From Thiotrichaceae bacterium (GTDB lineage Bacteria > Pseudomonadota > Gammaproteobacteria > Thiotrichales > Thiotrichaceae), in NCBI GenBank assembly GCA_015490895.1, contig WFWY01000159.1:1-63552 (forward strand): DNA of 63,552 bases. The letters run 5' to 3'. Position 1 is the stretch's first letter. Each line of letters starts with the position of its first letter. Both the position numbers and the translations under genes were made by a program. Below are positions 1 to 9,017 of the stretch, piece by piece. Under the pieces are notes generated by a model. The model ran no database searches. It was not told the DNA's origin and saw nothing but the letters and a program-made list of their open reading frames with translations.

Positions 1-45
1 AAGATAAAGATAAAGGTAGACAGGTGATGTGTTGTAAAGAGGTTG

Positions 46-76
46 CAGGACAAGGCAATAATGCCGCCTTGCCCTG
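46..76 (-). terminator. Hairpin downstream of soxZ
   Basis: An inverted repeat pairs CAAGGC (51-56) with GCCTTG (66-71), extended by CAGG/CCTG across one mismatch. It lies about 27 bases past the soxZ stop. No clear T-run follows on the minus strand, so it may be a processing or stability hairpin rather than an intrinsic terminator. Confidence 0.3.
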
Positions 77-102
77 TATCTGTGTAACGTCTTGTCGGAG
101 GG

Positions 103-411
103 TTATTTAACCTCGACTTCGGCGCTATCGGTTTCACCTTTATTATCTGTCCAGGTCAATTTGACTTTGTCACCAGCTTTCCCCTTGTATGAGAAAGACA
201 GATAAGGGTTTTTGGAAATAGAAGTATTCCAGTCTGCACTCAGAACCTGTTTACCATTTGCTTCAACGATAACTTCCTGAATGAAGTGTGCCGGGATCTT
301 TTCTTTGGTTTTCTTGTCTTTACGAAGACCTGTTTCCATAGGGTGCTTGATCAAAGATTTCACTTCTACCAGATCACCTTTTACTTTAGTACGTAATTTA
401 ATACTAGACAT
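103..411 (-). CDS. soxZ: SoxZ, thiosulfate-oxidation carrier subunit
   Basis: This is a 102-residue protein of the size and sequence type of SoxZ, the partner of SoxY in the periplasmic SoxYZ complex that carries sulfur intermediates during thiosulfate oxidation. It has the SoxZ immunoglobulin-like beta pattern, with an HPMETG segment near residue 23 and an alternating polar C-terminal strand ending EVEVK. No signal peptide is visible, as expected because SoxZ is exported in complex with the Tat substrate SoxY. It sits 75 bp downstream of soxY, in the same direction. The start ATG at 411 is preceded by GGAGAA. SoxXA, SoxB and SoxCD are not in this window; any would lie beyond the left edge or elsewhere. 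Confidence 0.95.
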   Translation of the reverse strand: MSSIKLRTKVKGDLVEVKSLIKHPMETGLRKDKKTKEKIPAHFIQEVIVEANGKQVLSADWNTSISKNPYLSFSYKGKAGDKVKLTWTDNKGETDSAEVEVK

Positions 412-486
412 GATTGTTCTCCATTAATACCCGCTACAGTGTGGGCGTCATTGATTGTTGTAAGGCTATATAGTTAAGAGCAGGTA

Positions 487-936
487 TTAACCGCCACAAC
501 CACCTTTGGTTACTTTCACTGCAACATGGTTTTTATAAACCTTGTCTCCCGCTTTTACAACAGCAATGACATCACTGGATTTTCCCATTTTGACACGGCT
601 TTTTACAGCAGGTACGACACCTTCACCCAGGTGGTAAGTGGCGGTTAACGGGGTAGAGTTGTTGGAGACCAGAATGCTAATGGATTCAGTGCCGGCAATA
701 TCACTGGTTACAGTGATGGGAACGACACTGCCGTTTTCTGCAATTTCTGGTGCTTTGATCTTGATATCGGTAGATACTTCAGCAGCTTCCGCACCCATGG
801 CTTTCATGGTGTCTTCCAGGCCTTTTGACTCGAAAGTTTCTTTTGACCATTTGGCCAGCGCATTAGGGGCAATGATGGCAGCGCCGGTCGCGATACCTGT
901 TGCAAGAGTTCCTTTGATAAAGGCTCTACGTTTCAT
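487..936 (-). CDS. soxY: SoxY, sulfur-carrier protein with GGCGG arm
   Basis: SoxY carries sulfur intermediates covalently on a C-terminal cysteine. The 149-residue protein starts with a twin-arginine signal (RRAFIK at residues 3-8, then a hydrophobic stretch ending near ALA at 26-28) and ends exactly with the diagnostic GGCGG swinging arm. The start ATG at 936 has AAGGAG upstream (minus strand, about 947-952). It heads the soxY-soxZ pair. The 187-bp gap between it and the response-regulator gene must hold its promoter; an AT-rich imperfect palindrome around 1000-1016 and a GGGG/CCCC hairpin at 1032-1043 are seen there, but I cannot assign a binding protein. Regulation by the neighbouring two-component system is an inference from position. 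Confidence 0.96.
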   Translation of the reverse strand: MKRRAFIKGTLATGIATGAAIIAPNALAKWSKETFESKGLEDTMKAMGAEAAEVSTDIKIKAPEIAENGSVVPITVTSDIAGTESISILVSNNSTPLTATYHLGEGVVPAVKSRVKMGKSSDVIAVVKAGDKVYKNHVAVKVTKGGCGG

Positions 937-1123
937 AGTGTTACTCCTTAGGTTAATCTGTTCATCTGAACGGACATTATTATGAGGTAAAAGCCAACGG
1001 AATAATATTACCGTAAATGTGAAATCATATTGGGGTTTTCCCCTAAAAACAGTGTCTCTCCGGGTTTGAAGCTTCTGGCCGATTCATGAGCCGTCAGCAT
1101 TAACCGCGGGACCCTTGTTCGAT

Positions 1124-1735
1124 TTATTCCGGGTTGATTGAAATCATGATACGCATAAGTTCGGATAGGGACTTTGCTTCCAGTTTTTCCATTGCCCTGG
1201 CACGATGAGCCTCTACTGTTGACTGGGTGATAGATAGTTTTTTTGCAATACTTTTATTGCGTTCACCTTTTACAACCTGCTCTATGACCTGATGTTCGCG
1301 TCGGGTCAGTCGTTCCAGTCGTTCCTGGATTTCTGCTTTTTTCAAAGCTTTGCCCCGTTGTTTCGCATCGACATCCAGGGCACGGTGAATGCTATCTAGC
1401 AGGACTTGTTCATTGAAGGGCTTTTCAATGAAGTTAGCGGCTCCATTTTGTACGGCCTGTACCGCCATGGGAACATCACCGTGCCCGGTAATGATGATAA
1501 CCGGTGGGGCGAGAGGCAAGGTGTTCAGGTGTTCTTGCAGGGCTAACCCGCTCATGCCTTTCATGCGTACATCCAGTATCAGACAGCCTGGCAAGTCTGG
1601 ATTAAAGTGATCCAGGTAATCCTGTGCTGAGGCATAGGTTTTCGCACGCAAGCCGATTGAATGCATGAGTAGTTCAATCGCCTCCCGAACTTCTTTGTCA
1701 TCATCGATGATGAATACGGTTGCGTCTTTATCCAT
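1124..1735 (-). CDS. FixJ/TtrR-type response regulator
   Basis: A receiver domain (about residues 5-120, acidic pocket IIDDD, phospho-acceptor Asp in LILDVRMKG, conserved Lys in EKPF) is followed by a LuxR-type helix-turn-helix (about 140-200, LTRREHQVIEQVV and STVEAHRARAMEKL). This is the FixJ/NarL-like layout of TtrR, StyR and FixJ. The start chosen is ATG at 1735, which overlaps the kinase stop in the string TATGGATAA and has GGAAA upstream; two earlier in-frame ATGs are less well placed. Overlap implies translational coupling. With a TtrS-like kinase upstream and soxYZ downstream, a role in thiosulfate or tetrathionate sensing is plausible but inferred. Confidence 0.88.
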   Translation of the reverse strand: MDKDATVFIIDDDKEVREAIELLMHSIGLRAKTYASAQDYLDHFNPDLPGCLILDVRMKGMSGLALQEHLNTLPLAPPVIIITGHGDVPMAVQAVQNGAANFIEKPFNEQVLLDSIHRALDVDAKQRGKALKKAEIQERLERLTRREHQVIEQVVKGERNKSIAKKLSITQSTVEAHRARAMEKLEAKSLSELMRIMISINPE

Positions 1736-3932
1736 ACAGGTTTCCATTGCGAGTCGATGATTGTTGCTGTGCAGAATCAATGGGCAGAGAAAAATAAAAG
1801 CTGACGCCTTGTTGCAGGGTGTCTACATGGATTCTATCACCATGCGCTTCGATAATCCCCTGGCTAATGGAGAGTCCAAGGCCCATACCTTCCTGCTTGG
1901 TGGTGACGAAGGGATCAAACAGTTGTTCTTTAATAGCTGTGCTTAATCCGGGACCCTGGTCTGTTATTCGTATTTCCAGCTTGTTTTCAGCTTTGCGGGC
2001 AGTTGATATCTCCATGAGTCGTTGATGGGCAGGCTTGTGCTCAAGGGATTCAATGGCATTGCGAACCAGGTTAATCAGGACCTGTTCTATCTGGATTTCC
2101 TGTGCCAGTACCTGGATATTCGGATGAGAGATGTTGAGGCTCAGTTTGATATCGTGGCGTTGTAGTTCGTTATGTAACAGATCCAGTACCGCATCCAGAA
2201 GTGTTTGTATACTGATCGGTTTCATCTCGGGAGTATCTTTGGTGACAAAGCGCCGAATATGGCGAATCACTTCACCCGCACGTTCAGCCTGCCCGGCTAT
2301 TTTCTCCATAACATCGGCACAGGCTTCGATACGGGGATGCCGGGATTCCAGCATGCGAATACAGGCTTTTGAGTTTGTGGCAATGGCGGTGAGTGGCTGG
2401 TTAATTTCATGGGCGATGCCAGAAGCCATTTCACCCAACATACTGAGCCGGGCAACATGAGAGAGTTGCAGCTCATGTTGCTGAAGTTTTTCGCGAGCTT
2501 CCTTGCGCTCGGAAATATCACGAAAAACGACAACACCTCCGATAGTTTTCCCTGTTCGATCCTTTATGGGTGTGCTGCTGTATTCGACATCAATACAACG
2601 ACCGTCCTTTCTCCAGAAAATATCATCGCTTGAAAAATGAGGTTGATTGTCCCGGAAAGATTCATACATCGGGCATTCTTTCGTACTGGCAGGTGTGCCA
2701 TTCTTGCGGGTATGGTGCAGCATGGGTTGCAAGTCTTTACCTAGCAGATCCGTGGCCTGCCATCCCGTCATGTGCTGCATGGCTCGGTTAACAAAGGTGC
2801 ATTGCCCCTTTGTATTGACGCCATAAATACCATCTGTAACGGAATTAACGATAAGCTCATACTGGTACTCCAGTTTCTGTTTGGCAGCTTCCAGGCGGGT
2901 ATTACGGCGTCTGGCGATGGATACCATAGCCAGTAGTGCAAGCAGGGTGAGAAGGCCAATTAAAGGCCAGTACCAATAGCGTTTTAATGCATCACTTAAT
3001 GTAAATGTATCTGCAAAAGCATAGGGAGGTAGTTTGATTTCCTTAAACAGGGTATGTGCTTCTGAATAATTCCGGGGTAATGTCCATTTGGCATAACCTC
3101 CGGTAAAGCGTGAAGGAAAGTCACTGGGCATGCGTAACAGAGCAAGCGCTACCTTGTCGGCGAGAATCGTGTTGGTATGCTGCACCTTACTAAAAGGCCA
3201 CTCCGGATAAAGACGGGTACTATGTACCAGTGGAAAATCAGGCGATTGCATGGGGTTGATAATCTTGATGTCCTGTTGCTCAAGCTGGTGCTCGCGCAGT
3301 AGTTGTTCCAGGGTGCCGGTACGTACTATTCCAGCGAGTGCCTTGCTTTCCAGAACAGCAGACACAACCTTGCGGTGACTTTGAGTGAAAGTGAGTTGAA
3401 ACAGGTCGTTATAGGGGTCAATACCGAGGGCATGTAATTCACGCCATGCAGTCAGAAAACCACCAAAAGAGGCTTCATTCACTGCAGCCACACGTTTGCC
3501 TCTCAGGTCGGCAAGCGTCTGAATGCTGTCATTGTCGCTGCGTGTAAAAATAACACCACCATACTGGCTGTAAGATTCATCACCAATGACGTTATTCATG
3601 GTAGCCAAAGGAACGACCCAGTTACGCGCAGCAAGGCTGACAAAAATACCGGGGTTGGTCAGTATGAAATCAACCTTGCCTTGTCCCACTGCAGCTTCCA
3701 CTTCATAATAACCCAGAGGGATGATTTCAAAATCATAGCCAGGAAGTTTCATTGCGAGATAATCAGCAGTAGGCTCCCATAGACGAATAACTTCAGAATC
3801 TGGCATGCTCTGATTGTTTAATACACCGACCTTGATGAAGGTACCGTCTGCCAGGGTAATTTCGGGTATAAAAAGCAGAAGCACAAGGAGCAGGTGGAAG
3901 CAGGCGGCCAGGCGTGAAAAATGCGCTATAAT
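1728..3932 (-). CDS. TtrS-like sensor kinase with periplasmic binding domain
   Basis: Domains in order: signal-peptide-like hydrophobic stretch (residues 1-28), a PhnD/TtrS-type periplasmic substrate-binding domain (about 30-300), a transmembrane helix (about 318-339), a PAS domain (about 356-476), HisKA with phospho-acceptor His in AHEINQPL (about residue 508), and a HATPase domain (N box NLVRNAIE, G boxes DQGPGL and GMGLGLS). This is the TtrS architecture. The start is unresolved: the reading frame stays open to 4304, but that extension runs antisense through tRNA-Arg and is surely not coding. Between the tRNA and the signal peptide there is no ATG, GTG or TTG in frame; ATT at 3932 (preceded by AAGGGA), CTG at 3911 or GTG at 3884 remain. 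I list 3932 provisionally. Confidence 0.8.
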   Translation of the reverse strand: MIAHFSRLAACFHLLLVLLLFIPEITLADGTFIKVGVLNNQSMPDSEVIRLWEPTADYLAMKLPGYDFEIIPLGYYEVEAAVGQGKVDFILTNPGIFVSLAARNWVVPLATMNNVIGDESYSQYGGVIFTRSDNDSIQTLADLRGKRVAAVNEASFGGFLTAWRELHALGIDPYNDLFQLTFTQSHRKVVSAVLESKALAGIVRTGTLEQLLREHQLEQQDIKIINPMQSPDFPLVHSTRLYPEWPFSKVQHTNTILADKVALALLRMPSDFPSRFTGGYAKWTLPRNYSEAHTLFKEIKLPPYAFADTFTLSDALKRYWYWPLIGLLTLLALLAMVSIARRRNTRLEAAKQKLEYQYELIVNSVTDGIYGVNTKGQCTFVNRAMQHMTGWQATDLLGKDLQPMLHHTRKNGTPASTKECPMYESFRDNQPHFSSDDIFWRKDGRCIDVEYSSTPIKDRTGKTIGGVVVFRDISERKEAREKLQQHELQLSHVARLSMLGEMASGIAHEINQPLTAIATNSKACIRMLESRHPRIEACADVMEKIAGQAERAGEVIRHIRRFVTKDTPEMKPISIQTLLDAVLDLLHNELQRHDIKLSLNISHPNIQVLAQEIQIEQVLINLVRNAIESLEHKPAHQRLMEISTARKAENKLEIRITDQGPGLSTAIKEQLFDPFVTTKQEGMGLGLSISQGIIEAHGDRIHVDTLQQGVSFYFSLPIDSAQQQSSTRNGNLYG

Positions 3933-3936
3933 TCCC

Positions 3937-3964
3937 TTGACTTCATTGCTAAAACAAGGAAAAT
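3937..3964 (+). promoter_or_regulatory. Probable promoter of tRNA-Arg
   Basis: TTGACT (3937-3942) and GAAAAT (3959-3964) are 16 bp apart and are followed by a GC-rich discriminator (ACGCGACC), typical of growth-rate-controlled stable RNA promoters. A separate TATAAT at 3927-3932 lacks a good -35. Transcription would begin about 20 bases before the tRNA. Confidence 0.45.
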
Positions 3965-3994
3965 ACGCGACCTCAGCAACACCACCTGTACGAT

Positions 3995-4071
3995 GCGCTG
4001 GTAGCTCAGTTGGATAGAGTATCTGGCTACGAACCAGAGGGTCGGGGGTTCGAATCCTCCCCAGCGCGCCA
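3995..4071 (+). tRNA. tRNA-Arg (ACG)
   Basis: A 77-base cloverleaf: acceptor GCGCTGG pairs with CCAGCGC (4061-4067), discriminator G, encoded CCA at 4069-4071. The anticodon stem TCTGG/CCAGA encloses loop CTACGAA, anticodon ACG at 4029-4031, which is read as ICG after deamination. The T-loop TTCGAAT is standard. Confidence 0.97.
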
Positions 4072-4101
4072 TCTTTTATTTCACTTTCAATAGTGATCCC
4101 T

Positions 4102-4124
4102 GGATTGACAATCCCTTTCTTTTT
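4102..4124 (+). terminator. Possible terminator after tRNA-Arg
   Basis: GGATT (4102-4106) pairs with AATCC (4110-4114) around a three-base loop and is followed by CTTTCTTTTTT. The stem is short, so termination strength is uncertain. Confidence 0.4.
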
Positions 4125-4355
4125 TCTACTAAAAAAGTTCTGTTCTTCAGTGCCGTGTAATCGATGGCATGGCAGGTAGACCGGATTGCTGCGTACCTTA
4201 TACTGCTGCTGTGTAAAGTACTTTCGTTTTTGTAACAGCAGATGTTTTCTTATGTCATGGAAATCATCGAACAGTAGTCCCTGAATATTTTGCCAGCTTT
4301 TCATCTCTTAATTATGACACTATTGATCCGGTATCAAAATAGTTACTCAGTCCAC

Positions 4356-4375
4356 CTGGTCAGAGTCTCCTTGAA
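4356..4375. repeat. Solitary terminal repeat of the MITE-like family; intergenic 4072-4637
   Basis: The string GGTCAGAGTCTCCTTGA matches the right end of the ~160-bp elements described at 21617, 29193 and 38173, but no partner end is seen, so this is probably a decayed copy. The rest of the 4072-4637 gap is AT-rich and contains a palindrome GATTG-ATTAA-CAATC (4567-4581) but no gene I can support. Confidence 0.4.
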
Positions 4376-4637
4376 TAGAGTTCCCGTAAATCAACTGCAA
4401 AAACAGTCTCAGGAGTGATCTCCAGTATTTTTGGAGTAGTCATGTACAGGGGAAAATGGATTTCCTTACGATTCACCTCTTATTTAGATATTCCCCAGAA
4501 GTGATTTTATATTAACATAATATGAATAAAAAATAATCATTTACGTTTAAGAGATGAAGTGTTAGATTGATTAACAATCACGCAATTCTCAAGGTGAATG
4601 CCTATAGGCTGGTAGCAATGGGTATTGGAGTGCTGGT

Positions 4638-4775
4638 ATGTCAGAAGATCTTACAGAGGGAATATCTGGAACAAGTTCTACTGATGAGGCAGCGGTCTTA
4701 TCAGGTTGCGTGGCTACATCATCTGGGCTGCAGGTTTCATTGAGAGACTATGAAAATAACAAGAATACTTCTTAA
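4638..4775 (+). CDS. Short Ser/Thr-rich ORF upstream of the giant repeat protein
   Basis: A 45-codon reading frame begins at ATG 4638 with GGAG eight bases upstream and stops at 4775, 26 bases inside the next gene, whose own ATG at 4750 has only a weak ribosome-binding site. The peptide is rich in Ser and Thr and has no recognisable family. The good ribosome-binding site and overlap fit a leader peptide that couples translation of the downstream gene. It could also be chance; conservation would decide. Confidence 0.35.
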   Translation: MSEDLTEGISGTSSTDEAAVLSGCVATSSGLQVSLRDYENNKNTS

Positions 4776-7700
4776 GAACTCCTTTCTGGCTTCCGTTTTT
4801 TCGGTAGTTTTTATGCCATTACCCGTTTGGGCTGTTGACTTTAGTATTACGCGGTTTAATCCGGTGAATGAGTTGACCAATGCGGACAATGTGACGTTTC
4901 AGGTTGCTTTCATAGGTGGTGGTCTTGTCTTAACAGCGGATGACTTGCGACTGATCCGGAAAGCAGGAGGCGATACGATTACATCCGTTCAGCCTGTCGG
5001 CGGGAGTCTGGAGCGTTACCTGGTGAGTGTTACAACCAGGACAGCGGGTTCCATTATTCTGGATCTCAAAGAAAGTTTTATTGCGGCTAATAATCTGGGA
5101 TCTGTCGGGGATCTGCCCAGTTACCTGGTTGATAAAATACCGCCTGCCATTCCATCAGCCTCCTCACAATCGATTACCATTAATGATCAGCCGCTGTTAG
5201 CGGGAACGGGAGAGAAAGGTAGCCTGATTCAGGTAAGAGTTATACCCGGTGGTAGTGGTTGTAGTACACAGGTTGCGGCTGATGGTAGCTGGAGTTGTAA
5301 TATTGCACCTGTAGTACCCGAAGGTACTTATTCAGTCGATATTACAGCACAAGATCTGGCAGGAAATCTCAGTGATCCTGCGACGGTTGATTTGCGAGTA
5401 CTGGATCCGAACAAGGATGATGATAGTGATGGTTTGACTAACTTCGTTGAGGTGACGAAGTTATTTACTAACCCGTTAAAGAAAGACACCGATGGGGATG
5501 GCGTTTCGGATCTTGTTGAGGTTGGAATAGATAGTAATAATCCGGTTAACAGCTCAGGGGGCGGCCCTATTGATGCACTTAACCCGCATGATGATTTTGA
5601 TCAGGATGGACTTAGCAGCCGACTGGAATTCCTACTGGGGCTTGATCCCAGAGATCCGGACTTTGACAATGACAGGATTCAGGACGATATAGAAGCTAGA
5701 GCAAGTGGTAAGGATACGGATGCGGATGGTATTGATGACAAATATGACGTTGATTTTACCGGGGGTGCTGATGCTGATAGCGATGGCATTGACGACAGCG
5801 TCAATGCTACGGCATTACCTGATGGGGATGCCGATGGTATTCCCGATGCGAAGGATCTGGATAGTGATGCAGACGGGATCCCGGATATTATTGAAGGCAC
5901 CGGTGATAGTGACAACGACCAGCTTTTAAACTATCTGGATCCAGATTCTGATAATGATGGAATCAACGATGGCAAGGCTTCAGGCTTGTCGGGTAAAGAT
6001 ACTGATGGTGATGGCATTGATGATGATTTCGATGTGGATCAGACCGGAGGTGTGGATGCGAATGGTGACGGGATTGATGACAATGCTGGCATTCCTGATG
6101 CTGACGGTGATGGCCTGGCAGATTTCCAGGACAGGGATGATGATAATGACGGGATTCCTGACTTTATCGAATCAGGTGCTACGGGCAGAGATAGCGATGG
6201 CGATGGTATTGATGATGCCTTCGATGTGGACCAGACCGGCGGTACGGATGCGGATGGTGATGGCATTGATGACAACGTCCCCAGGGATAGTGATGCGGAT
6301 GGCATCCCGGATAGTATTGACCCGGATTCAGATAATGACGGGATTCCTGACTTTATCGAGTCGGGAGCCAGTGGCAAGGATAGCGATGGTGATGGTATCG
6401 ACGATGCCTTTGATGTGGATCAGACCGGTGGTGTGGATGCCAATGGTGATGGTATCGATGATCAGGCAAATCTGGATACGGATGGTGATGGTATGCCCAA
6501 CAGCCTGGATCCAGACTCAGATGGTGATGGTACCCCTGATTTTGTTGAGTCAGGTGCCAGTGGCAAGGACACCGATGGTGATGGCATAGATGATGCCTTT
6601 GACGTGGATCAGACCGGTGGTGTGGATGCCAATGGTGATGGCATTGATGACAATGCGATGCGTGATAGTGATGCTGATGGTATTCCGGACAGTATTGATA
6701 CCGACTCGGATAATGATGGGGTTCCCGACATTATCGAATCGGGTGCCAGTGGCAAGGACACCGATGGTGATGGCATAGATGATGCCTTTGATGTGGATCA
6801 GACCGGTGGTACGGATGCCAATGGTGATGGCATGGATGATAGCGCTATTGCAGACTCTGACCAGGATGGTATCCCGGACAGTATTGACACTGACTCGGAT
6901 AATGACGGCACCCCCGATATCATCGAATTTGGTACCACGGGGAAAGATACGGACGGTGATGGTATCGACGATGCCTTTGATGTGGATCAGACCAGTGGTG
7001 TGGATGCCGATGGTGATGGCATGGATGATAGCGTACCTCCTGATAGTGATGGAGACGGTATTCCCGATAGCATAGATACCGATTCAGACAATGACGGTGT
7101 ACCTGACCGTATTGAAGCCGGTGTTAGTGGTAAAGATACGGACGGTGATGGTATCGACGATGCCTTTGATGTGGATCAGACCGGTGGTGTGGATGCCAAT
7201 GGTGATGGCATAGATGATAACGTGCCATTTGATACCGATGGTGATGGTATTCCCAATAGCCTGGACACAGATGCAGATAATGATGGTGTGCCAGACAGTG
7301 TTGAGGCAGGTGTTTCAGGTGTTGATACAGATAACGATGGTATAGACAACACCTTTGATGTGGATCAGACCGGCGGTGTCGATAATGATGGTGATGGTAT
7401 TGATGACATTTTCCAGGATCCGGCTCCTGATTTTCTGAACAACATGCACGATAGCGACGGCGATGGCATCCCCAATGCTGTTGAAGTCGCATTGGGTCTG
7501 GATCCTGCCGATGGTGACAGTAATGACAATGGGGTTCTGGATGGTGATGAGGATCGGGATAATGATGGTGTTCCCAATGCCGTTGAGGTAGCCCTGGGTC
7601 TGGATCCGGATGATGCTGATAGTGATGATGACGGTGTGAGTGATGGGAATGAAGACTCGGATAATGATGGCATCCCCAATGCGATTGAAGTTCAGGTAGG

Positions 7701-8883
7701 ACTGGATCCGGGCAAACTGGACTCGGATGGTGATGGCATCCCGGATACCACCATCACAGACTGGGATAATGACGGTATCCCGAATGATCAGGAGCTGGGC
7801 AGTAATCCCTTGCAAGATACCGACCACGATGGCGTTCCTGTCTATCTGGATGATGATGACAATGACGCAGCGGTACTCAATGCAGATGGGCGAATTGAAT
7901 TTCCCTATGATCTGGACAATGACGGTTTGTTGAATGTCTTTGATACCGATGATGATGGTGATGGTATTTCCACCCTTATCGAGGGGTCAGGTGACACGGA
8001 TGCGGATGGATTGCCGGATTATATAGAATCAAACCTGCTGGATATTGATGGAGATGGAATCAAGAATTACCGCGATAACGATGATGACAATGACGGTATT
8101 CCGACACTGACTGAAATCGGAGCCAGTAGCAATAACATACGGCTAGACACGGACGGTGACGGTATCCCGAACTATCTGGATGCCGATAGCTTTAATAGTG
8201 CCGGCGTGGCGGATGGTAGCGGTGATTCTGATGGTAATGGTATCAGTGACTTGCAAGAGTGCCCCCAGCGTGGATGGTGTCTGGATACAGACAGGGATGG
8301 TATTCCGGATTATCTGGATCAGGATAATGATGGGGACGGTACAACGGATGCTAATGAAATCGGTGATGCCTCAAGGCCGGAGGATCAGGATCGTGATGCT
8401 ATTCCTGATTACATGGAATCCAACCGTCTGGATTCAGATAGTGATGGCGTGTTTGATTTCCAGGATGACGACGACGATGGAGATGGCACACCTACTAAAG
8501 ATGAATTAAGTCTGGCGGCTATTAATATCTACAGGGACAGGGATAATGATGGTATTCCCGATTATCTGGATCCCGATACCAATGCCCAGTCATTATTGGG
8601 CGACCGGGATGGTGATGCCGATGGTGATGGTGTGATTGACCGGCTGGAATGTCCGACCGGGCCTCCCTGTGAAGATAAGGATAACGATGGTATTCCGGAT
8701 TACAGGGATTCCAATGTAGTCAATAATAACCCTGCTACAAACCCGTCTCCGGGTGTGGATACTGTCATTGGAGGGGGAGCCGGGGGGTTGAATCTGTTAT
8801 TGCTGGTATTTTTCTCGGTATTCGTCGGGATACGTCAGCTCTGGAGATCCAGGTTCGGGCAAAAAATAAGGATTCGTGGATAG
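4750..8883 (+). CDS. Giant exported TSP3-like calcium-binding repeat protein with GlyGly-CTERM-like tail
   Basis: This is a 1377-residue surface or secreted protein. Layout: signal peptide (1-29, ending VWA), a beta-rich region, a bacterial Ig-like domain (about 135-220), then over 1000 residues of thrombospondin type 3-like repeats full of DxDxDG loops ([18 protein letters not shown]), each expected to bind Ca2+. The C-terminus has a Gly-rich spacer (IGGGAGG), a hydrophobic helix and a basic tail (RQLWRSRF), the layout of GlyGly-CTERM rhombosortase substrates. No rhombosortase gene is in the window. The very acidic repeat region explains the many spurious frames around it. The gene precedes an OmpA-type porin; a structural or adhesive role at the cell surface is inferred, not shown. 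Confidence 0.88.
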   Translation: MKITRILLKNSFLASVFSVVFMPLPVWAVDFSITRFNPVNELTNADNVTFQVAFIGGGLVLTADDLRLIRKAGGDTITSVQPVGGSLERYLVSVTTRTAGSIILDLKESFIAANNLGSVGDLPSYLVDKIPPAIPSASSQSITINDQPLLAGTGEKGSLIQVRVIPGGSGCSTQVAADGSWSCNIAPVVPEGTYSVDITAQDLAGNLSDPATVDLRVLDPNKDDDSDGLTNFVEVTKLFTNPLKKDTDGDGVSDLVEVGIDSNNPVNSSGGGPIDALNPHDDFDQDGLSSRLEFLLGLDPRDPDFDNDRIQDDIEARASGKDTDADGIDDKYDVDFTGGADADSDGIDDSVNATALPDGDADGIPDAKDLDSDADGIPDIIEGTGDSDNDQLLNYLDPDSDNDGINDGKASGLSGKDTDGDGIDDDFDVDQTGGVDANGDGIDDNAGIPDADGDGLADFQDRDDDNDGIPDFIESGATGRDSDGDGIDDAFDVDQTGGTDADGDGIDDNVPRDSDADGIPDSIDPDSDNDGIPDFIESGASGKDSDGDGIDDAFDVDQTGGVDANGDGIDDQANLDTDGDGMPNSLDPDSDGDGTPDFVESGASGKDTDGDGIDDAFDVDQTGGVDANGDGIDDNAMRDSDADGIPDSIDTDSDNDGVPDIIESGASGKDTDGDGIDDAFDVDQTGGTDANGDGMDDSAIADSDQDGIPDSIDTDSDNDGTPDIIEFGTTGKDTDGDGIDDAFDVDQTSGVDADGDGMDDSVPPDSDGDGIPDSIDTDSDNDGVPDRIEAGVSGKDTDGDGIDDAFDVDQTGGVDANGDGIDDNVPFDTDGDGIPNSLDTDADNDGVPDSVEAGVSGVDTDNDGIDNTFDVDQTGGVDNDGDGIDDIFQDPAPDFLNNMHDSDGDGIPNAVEVALGLDPADGDSNDNGVLDGDEDRDNDGVPNAVEVALGLDPDDADSDDDGVSDGNEDSDNDGIPNAIEVQVGLDPGKLDSDGDGIPDTTITDWDNDGIPNDQELGSNPLQDTDHDGVPVYLDDDDNDAAVLNADGRIEFPYDLDNDGLLNVFDTDDDGDGISTLIEGSGDTDADGLPDYIESNLLDIDGDGIKNYRDNDDDNDGIPTLTEIGASSNNIRLDTDGDGIPNYLDADSFNSAGVADGSGDSDGNGISDLQECPQRGWCLDTDRDGIPDYLDQDNDGDGTTDANEIGDASRPEDQDRDAIPDYMESNRLDSDSDGVFDFQDDDDDGDGTPTKDELSLAAINIYRDRDNDGIPDYLDPDTNAQSLLGDRDGDADGDGVIDRLECPTGPPCEDKDNDGIPDYRDSNVVNNNPATNPSPGVDTVIGGGAGGLNLLLLVFFSVFVGIRQLWRSRFGQKIRIRG
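5995..7400 (+). repeat. 189-bp tandem repeat array inside the giant gene
   Basis: Eight units start at about 5995, 6184, 6373, 6562, 6751, 6940, 7129 and 7318, a strict 189-bp (63-residue) period. Each carries the block [13 protein letters not shown] followed by GDGIPDSID and [13 protein letters not shown]. High identity between units suggests recent amplification and possible copy-number variation. Confidence 0.9.
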
Positions 8884-9017
8884 GTCAGTGAAGCGGAGTT
8901 AGTTACCAGAGAATAATAAAAAATACAACCTGTATGAAAGTTATGACTTATTGAAGGCATGTTATCAACCGCGGTCATTTTTTCATAAAACAAAAGGTAA
9001 ATATAGGGACAGGAACA

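Noticed and set aside
3933-4304. N-terminal extension of the sensor-kinase reading frame
   Set aside because: It reads antisense through tRNA-Arg, giving the familiar spurious peptide GRIRTPDPLVRSQ, and lacks any conserved domain.
4567-4581. FNR/CRP-type site
   Set aside because: The palindrome GATTG-ATTAA-CAATC does not fit TTGAT-N4-ATCAA spacing or the CRP consensus.
4581-4660. Possible cyclic-di-GMP (GEMM) riboswitch before the giant gene
   Set aside because: Short matches (CACGCAA, GGTAGC) are present, but the core GCAAACC and the paired helices are missing.
5995-7400. CRISPR-like regular repeat spacing
   Set aside because: The 189-bp units are contiguous and code for protein; there are no short repeats with unique spacers and no cas genes.
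5705-7827. Long alternative frames inside the calcium-repeat gene, both strands
   Set aside because: They arise from the 189-bp repeat and have extreme composition (Met/Ile/Trp or His/Ser runs) without domains.
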